A stretch of 64,000 nt of DNA from Scilla litardierei (taxonomy: Eukaryota > Streptophyta > Magnoliopsida > Asparagales > Asparagaceae). Under the pieces are notes generated by a model. That model saw nothing but the letters and a program-made list of their open reading frames with translations, was not told the DNA's origin and did no database searches. Shown in pieces: positions 53,131 to 64,000 of this stretch. The position numbers were made by a program, and so were the translations under genes. The stretch's first letter is position 1; every line of letters starts with the position of its first letter. The stretch is taken from contig CM061142.1 of the NCBI GenBank assembly GCA_030789695.1, positions 601,967,659 to 602,031,658 of the forward strand, in the 5' to 3' direction.

Positions 53131-53595
53131 GAAGCAGAAGAGGAAAAACTCCCCCTCCCTGCGCGCGCGAGACGTAAACCCTAGCCGCCCATAGCGGCGG
53201 CGCGCGCGGCGAAACCCTAGCCGCCCGAAGCGGCGGTCCCTACGGCGCAAATCCTTTCCGCCCGCACGGGCCCGCACGAACGATCGCCTCCAAAACCCCT
53301 AACTAGGGTTTTTCCCCAAAAACTTCGTTTTTACAAGTTATTTTTCAGATTTAATTAAGTTTCTCTTCGTTAAAATATGATTAATTACATTCTTTATAAA
53401 TCATCGCATTTTTCTGGATTATTTGATTATTACACGTTTAATAATTAGGAAGATCCTGCGACCGCTCTGCCGTTAGTTAACTAACCTAACGGTGTATGAC
53501 GTTGCCCAGTGGTCCAATAATTATTAAACGAAAAATTTTCATTTCCATTAAAAATTGCCTATGATGATTAATTGCCTGTAATGATTAATTATCTG

Positions 53596-55430
53596 TGTTG
53601 AGTATTGTTGTTTCATACCAATCTTATTTTGATGATGATCACAACATTATGTCGTTGCTAATGACTCTCATGTTTTAGTCTCTCAGTTTTATTTCAAGAA
53701 TATCTTTCTTGGAGACTAATCACTTGGTGCAAGGATGGACATCCAGTGGAGAAGAGCCAAAGCTTGGACTCAAGGAGTGCCAAAGCTTGGAGATGATGGA
53801 GAGCATTCAAGGCATCAAGATTGAAGACTTGGACTCTAAGAAAAGCATTGTAATCCATGTAATTTACTTTATTGCTTCTCTCTCTTTTGAGTCTAGGATT
53901 AATGTAATGCCTTGTTAGATGGTTTACTCATTCATGCATTTGCATTTAACCATCTTAGTGAGCCTTAGGATTATCATAGAATCCAACCCAATAGGTTCAC
54001 TCTGTCCAAAGATTCATTTGGAGTCTCTGGTTTTCCATCAGTCGCCTGCTAAAGGAAACACGGTCGACTGGGTGATTTCCAGTCGCCTGTAGATCCTTCT
54101 ACAGTCGCCTGATATGCACAGCTCAAGTCAACATTTCAATTGACTCAAACTTGAGCTTTACTCACAGTCGACTACTGGTAAGTTTACAGTCGCCTGTATA
54201 ATTACAGTCGCCTGTAGATTGGTCATCAGTCGCATGTATAGCGTAAGTGCATTCTCTGCATCTCTCTGTTGTTTCTCCATCTTATACAGCAGACGACTGA
54301 TTAAGGTTTTACAGTCGCCTGACTAATAGACAGTCGACTGTACTATTGACATCAGTCGCTTGTGTGCTTAACTGGAGAAAGAGTGCAGCTCTCTGTTTTA
54401 TTCCATCCCCTGCAACAGTCGCCTGCTGAAGGATTAACAGGCGCCTGTCCTGTTTACAGTCGACTGTATCGACTTCTTCAGTCGACTGTCCTGGCTCAGA
54501 ATATAACCGTTGGATATTTTCTGGCCGTTGATCAGTCAACTGTCTTTTGATCATCAGTCGATTGTTCCTATCGTTTTGGGCCAGTTTCTAGCCGTTGCCG
54601 AATTGATTCTTTGGCTGTTTTCTTGGGTTTTGGGGGTTTGATATAGGGTTCCTATATATATGAGTGTGTTACCATCTCTAATACTTTTTGATGCTATTGA
54701 ATATCTCAAGAGATCTATAAGCAACTCTCAAACTCCCTCAATTCCCTCTCAAGAGCTCTCATTCATCTTCATGCATTGAATTCCAGCTCAAGGGAATTAA
54801 TCCAAGTGCTCTCAAGCATATCTCAACACTTGGAGATCATCTTCCATGCCTTGCATCCATTCATGAGTAAGCATCTCAAGGCATAGGTAAGAGTATTTAC
54901 TTTACTTGGTGTAATTTGTGTCTCTAATTCTCTTTGTGGGAATTAGAACTTTCTCTCTTTGTGGGAGGTTGTCTCTTTCTGGGACTTAGGATATTCTCTT
55001 TGTGGGAATAACTCTCTTTGTGGGAGTAACTCTCTTTGTGGGAGTTTAGTGTCCTAGTGTAGGACTAACCCTAATTATCTGAGTGGGAGTTAGTGATTCT
55101 CTGTGTGGAAGTCTTGATCCTCGTGTAGGATTGGTTGGGTCCTTGTGTAGGGCATAAATCCTCTTTGTGGGGTATTTCCTTGTGAGATTTGTATTCACTT
55201 CTCTGTGTGGGAATATAGTGGATATTGCTGTGGCTGGATATATCCAAGTTTGGGGAACCAGGGTAAAACTTTGTGTTTGCGTTTGAATTGATTGGCCTTT
55301 TAATTCCTCTTGCATTTATAATTCCGCATTTGCAAGTTAAATTTTAATTGGACAATTTTATTGCCATTACACTATTCACCTCCCCTCTTGTGTGTGTTGT
55401 TAGTATTGCACGGGTAAGGCGATCCTTACA
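53596..55430 (+). repeat. 5' LTR of element E
   Basis: Contains some 18 decamers of the CAGTCGCCTG/CAGTCGACTG type between 54030 and 54570, a TATATATATGAG box near 54650, and a later minisatellite-like stretch (54900-55215) repeating TCTCTTTGTGGGA(A/G)T and GTGTAGG words. Confidence 0.93.
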
Positions 55431-55447
55431 ATTGGTATCAGAGCGAG
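55431..55447 (+). other. Primer-binding site of element E
   Basis: ATTGGTATCAGAGCGAG, complementary to initiator tRNA-Met, directly after the LTR. Confidence 0.92.
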
Positions 55448-55466
55448 GTTATAGCATACTGTAACG

Positions 55467-57150
55467 ATGGCATTTAACGCTACATCCACGTTCCATGAAG
55501 AAGGTCACTCAACCGTTCGACCCCCGATCTTCAACGGATCCAACTACCCTAGTTGGAAGATCAGGATGATGGTCTACTTGAAGGGTCACGACCTTTGGGA
55601 CATTATAGAGTCACCTTTTGAGGAGCCTACTTCACCCGTGGCCTCGAGAACTAAAGCAGAGAAGGATTCGATCAGAGTTAATGTTAGGGCTATGTGTGTA
55701 CTCCATTGCGCCCTCACTCCAGATAAGTTCGATCGCATCTCAATGTGCAAATCGGCCAACAGCATTTGGCATACTTTGGAGATTTCTCATGAATTGCTTC
55801 TTCAGCATAAGGCGGAAGTTCAACCAACCAAGCCCGAGAAGGAAAAGGGGGTTGCACTCCAAGTTGGGAAGGAGTCATTCAAGTGGAAAAAGAAGTTCCA
55901 TCAAGATACTCCGAGTGAAGAAGAAGATGATATTAGCGATGATGATTACATTGAATTTGTCAAGCAATTCAAGAATTTCAAGGCATTCCTCAAGGACAAA
56001 CAAGGGATATTTTCGTCAAAGTTTGCCTCTCATTCTAACAAGTTGATTTGTTTCAGTTGCAGTGGAAGAGGTCATGTTGTTACCGAATGCCCTTCCAAAC
56101 CCACCAAAGATACCTATAAGGGTAAAGGGAAGAAATATTGGAAAGCTAAGTCCGAGGTCAAGAACCAAAAGAAGGGACTTATTGGCACATTTGATGATTC
56201 CGATGTGGACACATCAAATGATGAAGAAGAATGTTGCTTTATGGCTAATGGGGAAGAGTTTTAGTCAAGCTCAACCGAGGAGGAAAGTGATGATGAAGTC
56301 GAGGAGGAAAGCGATGAGGAAGCTGAGGAGGAAAAGCCATCCTATGAGGAGCTTGAATATCGCCTGAATGTGGCCTCCAATTTGGCAAGTAAGTGCATCG
56401 ATTCATATGATAAAATGAAAGCTAAACTTGATAATGCTATGAGTAGGGTGCATGATTTAGAATCTTCTAGTGTAAATATTCATGATGAAATGCATGTTTG
56501 CGACACTAGTGAGAGAGACACACTTCTCTCTCAAGTTAAGGAATTGAGCATTACAAATGAAAAACTTGTTGCTCAGAACCTTAGCTTAGAGTCTCACATT
56601 CAACAACTTACGTTGAAATGTGAAATGTGAAGAGGAATCCCGTAAGCTCATAAGCTTTGTGTATTCTAGGGATTCACTCCACGATTTGTTGGAAAAACAA
56701 CATCCGGTAAATCATAGAGGAGGTTTGGGTTATATTCAAAATGTGATAACCAAACACACCTCTAATTCTTCTTATGGTACAAATACAAGAAATATTGCTA
56801 AAGTACCTAAGAAGAATCACCATGCTTTCTTGTACAACAATAACATCAACAAGAAGCATGTAGATCACAAGGTAATGAGGAAGAATGAAAAATCTTCATT
56901 TTTTGCTAAGAAGCAAAATCCTCATTCTTTGCTTGCCAAGAAATTCGTTTCTACACCTAAGCATGCCACATCCACCCCTCTTGCGAAGGCAAAACCCTTG
57001 CCTAGGAAATCCTTGAGATTATGGATTCCCATTAAGGTTAGTGTGCAAAAGAGGGATAACTACATCAACTCTCTAGTTAGGGATGTGATCACCTCATGTG
57101 ATTACATTAGGAAATCAAACTCATCTTGGGTTTGGTTGCCTAATGTTTAG
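55467..57150 (+). pseudogene. Element E gag, with internal deletion, TAG and frameshift
   Basis: Starts at ATG 55467. Begins with a UBN2-type capsid domain: RPPIFNGSNYPSWKIRMMVY and DKFDRISMCKSANSIWHTLE. The domain breaks off at ISHE, and the second half of UBN2 is missing compared with element A; an acidic linker follows. The zinc knuckle (about 56047-56090) is CFSCSGRGHVVTEC, a complete CX2CX4HX4C. An in-frame TAG at 56262 separates it from a Glu-rich stretch and a coiled-coil-like part (KELSITNEKLVAQNLSLESH). At 56616-56630 a short duplication (GAAATGT twice) shifts the frame, and the last part (to 57150) ends SNSSWVWLPNV. In the family, Gag forms the particle that packages element RNA. 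Confidence 0.85.
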
Positions 57151-58045
57151 GTTCCTCACACATATGCATATTGCATGGGTATTGTGCTTGAATGTTTTTA
57201 GCATACCCATTGTTTGTGTGTGTGTTTCATGATTTTGAAAATATTTTCAAACTTATTTTTTTTCATGAAAATGAGGACATTGGGGTTTATTGACATGCAT
57301 GCATTTTTAATCCATGTGTATGTCAATGGGGGAGTTAATATGTTATATATTTAAAGTATTTTAAGACTTATGTTTACTCTCATTTCGGAGGTTATTTAAG
57401 ATCATTATTCACATTTGGTTGTTTTGGATCTCAAACCAAACCTCTTATTTATTGCCAACTTACTTCATGTTACATTTGTTTTGGCAATATTCTTTGTGTA
57501 TCTTTGAAGCTTGATTTTTCCATATCTATTGCTTTGATACACATACGGCCCATGGGTCTATTATTTGTATAATTGGTATTAGATCCTAGAAGTCAAAAGT
57601 TGACCATTTCTATGATCTAGGGGGAGCATGGGATAGTGAATTGATACCCACTAAATTTTTCAATTTGGTATCATACATATCTTTCTTTTCTTGCATATTG
57701 TCACATCTTGGTTAAGATGACAAAGGGGGATATTTTTGATGTCCACCTTTTTGACGATGTCAAGGGAGAGAGAGATATGCATTATGTAAATATATATGGG
57801 GAGATATATTCATATGCATATAGAGAGATATATCTATGTGGAGAGATATATGGGATTAGATAAACCTTGCATGTTTGCATGATAATTGTCTTTTACAATT
57901 GGTTTACAATTGGTTTATGTAATCCATGCCTATTATATGTCACCATGATCTTATTTGGTCCATATAAGTAGGGGGAGCTCATTAGCTTTGTGCTTTAATA
58001 CTTTGTATTTTACATAATGTGTGTCATCATCAAAAAGGGGGAGAT
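57151..58045 (+). other. Non-coding tail of element E with multiple polypurine tracts
   Basis: Four purine tracts occur: CTAGGGGGAGCATGGG (57618), ACAAAGGGGGATA (57721), GTAGGGGGAGCT (57970) and CAAAAAGGGGGAGAT (58031), the last touching the 3' LTR and therefore the likely priming site. A GAGAGATATAT repeat lies at 57766-57850. Confidence 0.75.
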
Positions 58046-59860
58046 TGTTGAGTATTGGTGTTTCATACCAATCTTATTTTGATGATGATCACAACATTAT
58101 GTTATTGCTAATGACTCTCATGTTTTAGTCTCTCAGTTTTATATCAAGAATATTTTCTAGGAGACTAATCACTTGGTGCAAGGATGGACATCAAGTGGAG
58201 AAGAGCCAAAGCTTGGACTCAAGGAGTGCCAGCATTCAAGGCATCAAGATTGAAGACTTAGACTCTAAGGAAAGCATTGTAATCCATGTAATTTACTTTA
58301 TTGCTTTCTCTCTCTTTTGAGTCTATGATTAATGTAATGCATTGTTAGATGGGTTACTCATTCATGAATTTGCATTTAACCATCTTAGTGAGCCTTAGGA
58401 TTATCATAGAATCCAAACCAATAGGTTCACTCTGCCCAAAGAATCATTTGGAGTCTCTGGCTTTCCATCAGTCGCCTGCTGAAGGAAACACAGTCGACTG
58501 GGTGATTTCCAGTCGCCTGTAGATCCTTCTACAGTCGCCTGATATGCACAGCTCAAGTCAACATTTCAATTGACTCAAACTTGAGCTTTACGCACAGTCG
58601 GCTACTGGTAAGTTTACAGTCACATGTATAATTACAGTCGCCTGTAGATTGGTCATCAGTCGCATGTATAACGTAAGTGCATTCTCTGCATCTCTATGTT
58701 GTTTCTCCATCTTATATAGCAGACGACTGATGAAGGTTTTACAGTCGCCTGACTAATAGTCAGTCGACTGTACTATTGACATCAGTCGCCTGTGTGCTTA
58801 ACTGGAGAAAGAGTGTAGCTCTCTGTTTTATTCCATCCCCTGCAGCAGTCGCCTGCTGAAGGATTAACAGGCGCCTGTCCTGTTTACAGTTGACTGTATC
58901 GATTTCTTCAGTCGACTGTCTTGGCTCAGAATATAGCCGTTGGATATTTTCTAGCTGTTGATCAGTCGACTGTCTTTTGATCATCAGTCGACTGTTCCTG
59001 TCGTTTTCGCCCAGTTTCTAGCCATTGCAGAATTGATTCTTTGGCTGTTTTCTTGGGGTTTGGGGGTTTGATATAGGGTTCCTATATATATGAGTGTGCT
59101 GCCATCTCTTATACTTCTTGATGCTATTGAATATCTCAAGAGATCTATAAGCAACTCTCAAACTCCCTCAATTCCCTCTCAAGAGCTCTCATTCATCTTC
59201 ATGCATTGAAGTCCAGCTCAAGGGAATTAATCCAAGTGCTCTCAAGCATATTTCAACACTTGGAGATCATCTTCTGTGCCTTGCATCCATTCATGAGTAA
59301 GCATCTCAAGGCATAGGTAAGAGTATTTACTTTACTTGGTGTAATTTGTGTCTCTAATTCTCTTTGTGGGAATTAGAACTTTCTCTCTTTATGGGAGGTT
59401 GTCTCTTTGTGGGACTTAGGATATTCTCTTTGTAGGAATAACTCTCTTTGTGGGAGTAACTCTCTTTGTGGGAGTTTAGTGTCCTAGTGTAGGGCTAACC
59501 CTAATTCTCTGAGTGGGAGTTAGTGATTCTCTGTGTGGGAGTCTTGATCCTCGTGTAGGATTGGTTGGGTGCTTGTGTAGGGCATAAATCCTCTTTGTGG
59601 GGTATCTCCTTGTGAGATTTGTATTCACTTCTCTGTGTGGGAATATAGTGGATATTGGTGTGGCTGGATATATCCAAGTTTGGGGAACCAGTGTAAAACT
59701 TTGTGTTTGTGTTTGAATTGATTGTGTCTTTTAATTCCTCTTGCATTTATAATTCCGCATTTGCAAGTTAAATATTAATTGGACAATTTTATTGCCATTA
59801 CACTATTCACCCCCCTCTAGTGTGTGTTGTTAGTATTGCAAGGGTAAGGCGATCCTTACA
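58046..59860 (+). repeat. 3' LTR of element E
   Basis: Partner of 53596-55430 with the same decamer cluster (58465-59005). Confidence 0.93.
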
Positions 59861-59865
59861 ATCTG

Positions 59866-62040
59866 CGATGAAATTAAATGCCTGCTGCATTTCTCTGCGA
59901 TGGGATGTTGTTTATTTTTATTGCCTCTAGCATGAATTTACGCTTAAACCCTATAAATGCATGTGCAGAAAATTATATGCCCGTCACATATTTAATGTTT
60001 TGTGATGAACATTTTATTTAGCATGCTGAAATCTCTATGATATATTTTTAATGCCTGTAGCATAAATATATGTCTGAGATAAAATTATTTATATACTTGC
60101 AGAATATAAATAACATGTGTATATGTTTCAATTCATGATTAGCTGAGCATACATTCTTAAGCTCACTTGCTTGACTTATTTGCAATGATAATTTAGTTTC
60201 TTTCAACTATTTTATTAAGCATAAATTTTAGCTTACAAGCTTCATATTATGTGTATGATAAATCATTAATTGTTGCATTTTGCACTCTTATATGATCATC
60301 CCTTGCTGATACTCATGCTCATGATATGACGATATTTTATGACAACAAACCAATCATGATTTCAAAAAGTTTAATATCATATCCACTTTGACAAAATGAA
60401 CCTGAAGTTCAAAATCAAATCAAAAGTCAACACCCTTTCACCCTAATAAAAATTAACAAATACGATGGATTATGCGAAAAACATTTATGCGATTTCTTTT
60501 AGAGATATGCATTTTGCGGTAAAAAGATCTCTCAGATCCATGGTTTATATAAACCAATATTGACACCAGCAGTTGTCATAACATCGATAAACTCTTTTAT
60601 AATAATCTCACTTTACAAGGTATGATTCTTTAATCTAGCCTTAATTTTAAGCGTACGCCAGAAGTCGTATCTTAATAGATAAATGAGCAATTATAAATTT
60701 CGTAGCCACGTATTTGTTTCCCCTTGAGCATGATTCTTTATCCACATAATACTTGAATAACTCAATAAAAATGGCTTGACGACCATACTTGAGCTTTCAA
60801 ATAGACTTTTAAAAGTCTCTCATAAATTAGAAAAGTGGAAATATAGAAACTAACTCATTTCCCTTGTATATGTCTACTTCATAAGACCAATATTCATTCT
60901 TCCTTATAAACGACAATAAGGAAGACTAGAAACAGGGCAAGTATTGAATAAAATGAGAAAGGAAATATATGATATACCTCGACATGGAGTATGCAATGGC
61001 AACCCAATATCAGACCAGAAGTTTTGACAAGACCCATAATGCTTTTTGCAATATGAATGGGCATTAACCTATGCCATATAATAATATATACATATCTAGT
61101 CTAAACGACGAAAGTCAAATTGACCGTATGTATATTTAGCCACTCACCGAGGATAAACAAACTTTGAAAACAAATTTGATCTGTTGTCATAACATAAGTC
61201 TAAATGAGCACAACTGTAGACGTATGTTTTCTAGAGACACATCATACTATGAAACTTGTTGTCGTAACATAATTATCAGTAGTAATCTCTTGCAGTATAT
61301 ATGTGCTTTTTACGCATTTTATTTTACTGTGAATGATTTGTTATCCTGAATATTTCTAAAATGAGGATGACATGTACTCTCTGAAACTTATAAAGTTTCA
61401 AAGGATATTCGTCAAAACGAAATCCCTAATGACTCAAAAAACCAATAAAGCCTGAAGCTTTATCCAACTTTGATCCACATAGTAATCAATGTGAAGATGT
61501 AATTCTTCACAGTTTGAACACAGTTCACTTATTACTGGACAAAATTAACTTGAGCATTTTAATGGACTTTCAAAAATCCCACATAAATTCGAACAGAGGA
61601 ATTAATTTAGAACACCAGAAGTGTCCAAAATCGACCAACTTTGGATCGATGTCACCCTGGATTGATGATGCAAGACATCATTAACCAGACGAACCCGAAG
61701 ATTCTTCAAAAAAGGGTGAAACTTTCATTATCCCATTCAAAAGGGAAAAATGATTATGATATCATCTCCATTCATGTGGACATTGACTCTCCTCACTTCC
61801 TCAAACGAATTTAAGATGATATACTATCATTAGAAGTATGAGACCTTTAGGCCTCTTGAGAGTATTTGAGGGATAAAAGTGGACTCACACACTCCCTACA
61901 TATGGCTGATGATGTACCTTAGAGTACTCATCCATATATCCTCTTAAAATGGTCATAATCAAAACCTTGTTATTCAACCGCAGTCCAGATTATTATTAAT
62001 CACAACGGACATATTAACTTACTCGGATATTGGTTGGGCT
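59866..62040 (+). other. Interior of element F, unreadable part
   Basis: No protein motif could be assigned. Two diverged copies of a block containing ACTTTTAAAAGTCTCTCATAAATTAG / ACTTTCAAAAATCCCACATAAATTCG lie at about 60790 and 61560, so internal duplication has taken place. Confidence 0.45.
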
Positions 62041-62049
62041 TTTACTTAC

Positions 62050-62700
62050 CCTCATACCACCCTCAAAATGCCGCAGTGGAACTTATTCATCGGGATTAAC
62101 CATCCTGGATGAATATATTCCGAGATCCCCAAACGGGGGAGGCATTACTGCACATCTTATAGATCGTGCCTTGATGGGTTCATATCCCCAGTTCTATACT
62201 CAACTTCGTTGAAGTCGACCTTATTGCGGATTTTTTTGGATAACATTGGGAAATCAATTATATTTAACAACTGGAAGAAAATTGAACCCCCTGAAGTTTT
62301 GTGTTCACACCCAGAAATGAGTAATATGTAAATCATTAAAATGATTTAAACGGATTACTTATCCATTAAAAGTTGTAGGTGACCATGCAGGAACATGCAA
62401 TTACAATGCAAACCATCAAAACGCCTCCTTAGAACCTATTTATATGAGCCTGATCACCTCATATAAACAGATTTCGAGAACCCCTAACGGGGGAAGCGTT
62501 TAGAGCACATCTTATCGATTGTGCCATGATGAGTATACATCCCCATATCACCACTATAGACCATCAAAACACAGAACTATTTATCGGAAGTAATTACCCC
62601 AGATAAATAGATTCTGAGCACTCTGAACAGAGTAAGTATTTAAAATCACTTCTCCTAAGACGTGCATTGATGTGCCCTCTTTTAAAGACTTGATGAGATC
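62050..62700 (+). pseudogene. Element F integrase C-terminal segment, in three diverged copies
   Basis: FREPLTGEAFRAHLIDCAMM (about 62478-62535) resembles the YLEPLTGD..TARF.DC segment of Copia integrase. A related copy (ATTCCGAGATCCCCAAACGG..) lies at 62117-62180 and a weaker one at 62605-62680. The surrounding sequence (TTTATC/TATATGAGCCTGATCA) is also shared. Confidence 0.6.
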
Positions 62701-63149
62701 CTGAAGATCCTTAATAACTTTAATTCCCTAGCATTAGGTTCAACAAAAATACTATAATCATCCATGAGCCTGAAGCTCAATTTGACCATTTAAAACATTA
62801 ATACCTATGATCTGATTATCATGAATAGTGATGAGATCCTGAAGATCCACACTTATGAAACTGTTAAACAGTTATCAGACATAGCTACCGGTAATATAAA
62901 TATTGTCAAATTCACACATCCCTGCTACTAAAAATCCAGCTAGGATTGACATACCAAATATAATGGATGCAATCTACCAGTAGCAGAAGTGGATATCCTC
63001 AATGGATGAGAGGACATACCACGACGCTCCAAAGCGAGAAATAACTCCTGGAGACCCTAAAACAATACCACCACAAGAAAGTGAGCTCATCTCCATATCC
63101 TCTCCCTTTCCAGAACCTCCAGAAGAGATGAATCTGGAATAAATTGAAT

Positions 63150-63600
63150 AATGTATGTACATGGAGAGGTATTTGGATAAAACACACTTGTCGACAATTA
63201 CTCACATTTCATTTTGCCATAGATATCATTCCCAATCACTGTTTCCTGAAGCAAACGCAGAGACTTGGCCAGATTATATGGAACGCGGCAATAATAAGTT
63301 GAGCTGGACTCACTTATGAAATATGAAGTGTTTGGACCCGAAGTCCTGATATCAAAAGATATCAAACCTGTGGATTATCGAGTATTGTATAAATAAATAA
63401 AATCGTATGCTATAAGCAAAACGCTATAGCTTAGAGGTTTATTTCACAGAAACCAGGAAGTAACCATGTAAGATGAGCTTAACTCACTTACAAAATTATT
63501 TAAACTGATGCATCAGGCTCCCTGGTCATGGTTGCGAAAACCATGCGATTGGCAAAGAAAATTTTAGGCTATGTTGCTATGGATGATGTGACAACATACC
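63150..63600 (+). pseudogene. Element F pol: start of reverse transcriptase
   Basis: In shifting frames: MKYEVFGPEVLISKDIKPVD (about 63316-63375), matching the usual EVFGP..KPVGYKW start of Copia RT; IVCYKQNAIA and FISQKPG (63404-63460), matching RYKARLVAQGFSQRPG; then AMDDVTTYP near 63580, matching MDVVTAYLYG. The catalytic YVDD region would lie further on and is not seen in this window. Confidence 0.75.
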
Positions 63601-63609
63601 CTTAATTAT

Positions 63610-63880
63610 CATCCTGAAGATGAAACTATCATCCTGAAGATGAATAATCATCCTGAAGATGAAACCATCATCCTGAAGATGAATAATCATCCTGAAGATG
63701 AAACTATCATCCTGAAGATGAAACCATCATCCTGAAGATGAATAATCATCCTAAAGATGAAACCATCATCCTGAAGATGAAACCATCATCCCGAAGATGA
63801 AACCTTCATCCAGAAGATGAATAATCATCCAGCAGATGAATTATCATCCAGAAGATGAAATTATCATCCAGTTGATGAAG
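63610..63880. repeat. 19-20-bp minisatellite in element F RT
   Basis: About 14 units of CATCCTGAAGATGAAACTAT, alternating 20-bp (AAACYAT) and 19-bp (ATAAT) forms; the last units drift to CATCCAGAAGATGA. It begins directly after the MDVVTAYLYG-like motif. Confidence 0.93.
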
Positions 63881-64000
63881 AAACATAGATAAGCACAATC
63901 CACTAATACACCTACTGGTTGTATGGATGCACATTAAGACCCCTTCCGTTCGCTGGAAGAGGGGAAGGATATCCTAGGTCCTGAAGTGCCTTACTCAAGT

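Larger units (their letters stand above)
53596..59860 (+). mobile_element. Complete gag-only Copia (Sirevirus-like) element E
   Basis: LTRs 53596-55430 (1835 bp) and 58046-59860 (1815 bp) start TGTTGAGTATTG and end GATCCTTACA. TSD is ATCTG (53591-53595, 59861-59865). The interior is only 2.6 kb: primer site, gag, then a non-coding tail with several polypurine tracts. Protease, integrase and RT are wholly absent, so mobility would need proteins from a relative such as element A. LTRs differ by scattered substitutions and a few indels (for example 24 bp near 53787), so this is not very recent. Multiple polypurine tracts are a described Sirevirus trait. Confidence 0.95.
52289..64000 (+). mobile_element. 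Decayed Copia element F, interrupted by element E; right end outside window
   Basis: The LTR (about 52289-52497, TATAAATA at 52453) ends TTTACA, followed by ACACGTTATCAGCACGC, a primer site seen in a group of plant Copia elements. The interior before element E (52520-53590) has no clear gag. After element E, 59866-62000 is degenerate with no readable frame. Then come integrase C-terminal remnants (62050-62700) and RT remnants (63250-63600). No frame is intact. Confidence 0.75.

Noticed and set aside
52817..53184. Arg/Ala-rich frames near 53 kb as a gag gene of element F
   Set aside because: They consist of the CGGCAG/CTGCCG minisatellite and have no capsid or zinc-knuckle motif.

Overview
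The window is nuclear DNA of a flowering plant, probably a dicot; the species cannot be told from the sequence. The evidence is spliceosomal exons of one conserved plant gene set in a sea of LTR retrotransposons, Helitrons and MITE-like elements, with plant-type Copia and Athila polyproteins and minisatellites. No bacterial or organellar features are present.

The only host gene that looks intact is TAF10 (TFIID/SAGA subunit, histone-fold) on the + strand. Its six exons at 13038-13160, 13254-13318, 34389-34451, 42917-42971, 43054-43104 and 47747-47827 join in frame to 438 bp (145 residues plus stop) spread over 34.8 kb. Introns 1 and 4 are under 100 bp. Introns 2, 3 and 5 (21.1, 8.5 and 4.6 kb) have been inflated by nested transposons. 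Its upstream region carries a 155-bp tandem duplication whose second copy is split by a 779-bp inverted-repeat element.

Layout: 1-7479, a minus-strand Sirevirus-like Copia element (A) inserted in an Athila-like gag-protease relic (7480-10140). 10299-10505, a broken USP/receptor-like-kinase exon. 10790-11610, an inverted-repeat cluster. 11904-13037, the TAF10 upstream region. 13319-34388 (intron 2), a Helitron end, a hAT-like element, a decayed LTR element (16900-19208) and a complete 13.4-kb Copia element B (20584-34009, TSD ACATG) with an extra ORF downstream of pol; B itself contains a Helitron and a second LTR element. 34452-42916 (intron 3), LTR element C (35110-42827, TSD CGACT), which contains three Helitrons, a foldback element and a small complete LTR element D (39069-40508, TSD GAACA). 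Two of these Helitrons carry perfect hairpin minisatellites. 43105-47746 (intron 5), two ribose-5-phosphate isomerase fragments. 48-52 kb, microsatellites, a broken unrecognised gene, LTR debris and a CHUP1-GRAS gene-fragment chimera. 52289-64000, a decayed Copia element F running off the right edge, split by a complete gag-only Copia element E (53596-59860, TSD ATCTG).

Apart from TAF10 the window records layered insertions whose order can be read from duplicated target sites and from reading frames that close across insertions. Shared motifs include palindromic decamers repeated in the LTRs of at least three element families, and GTCGAC palindromes in pairs throughout element B. All coordinates come from reading by eye; homology calls rest on recognised motifs, not searches.
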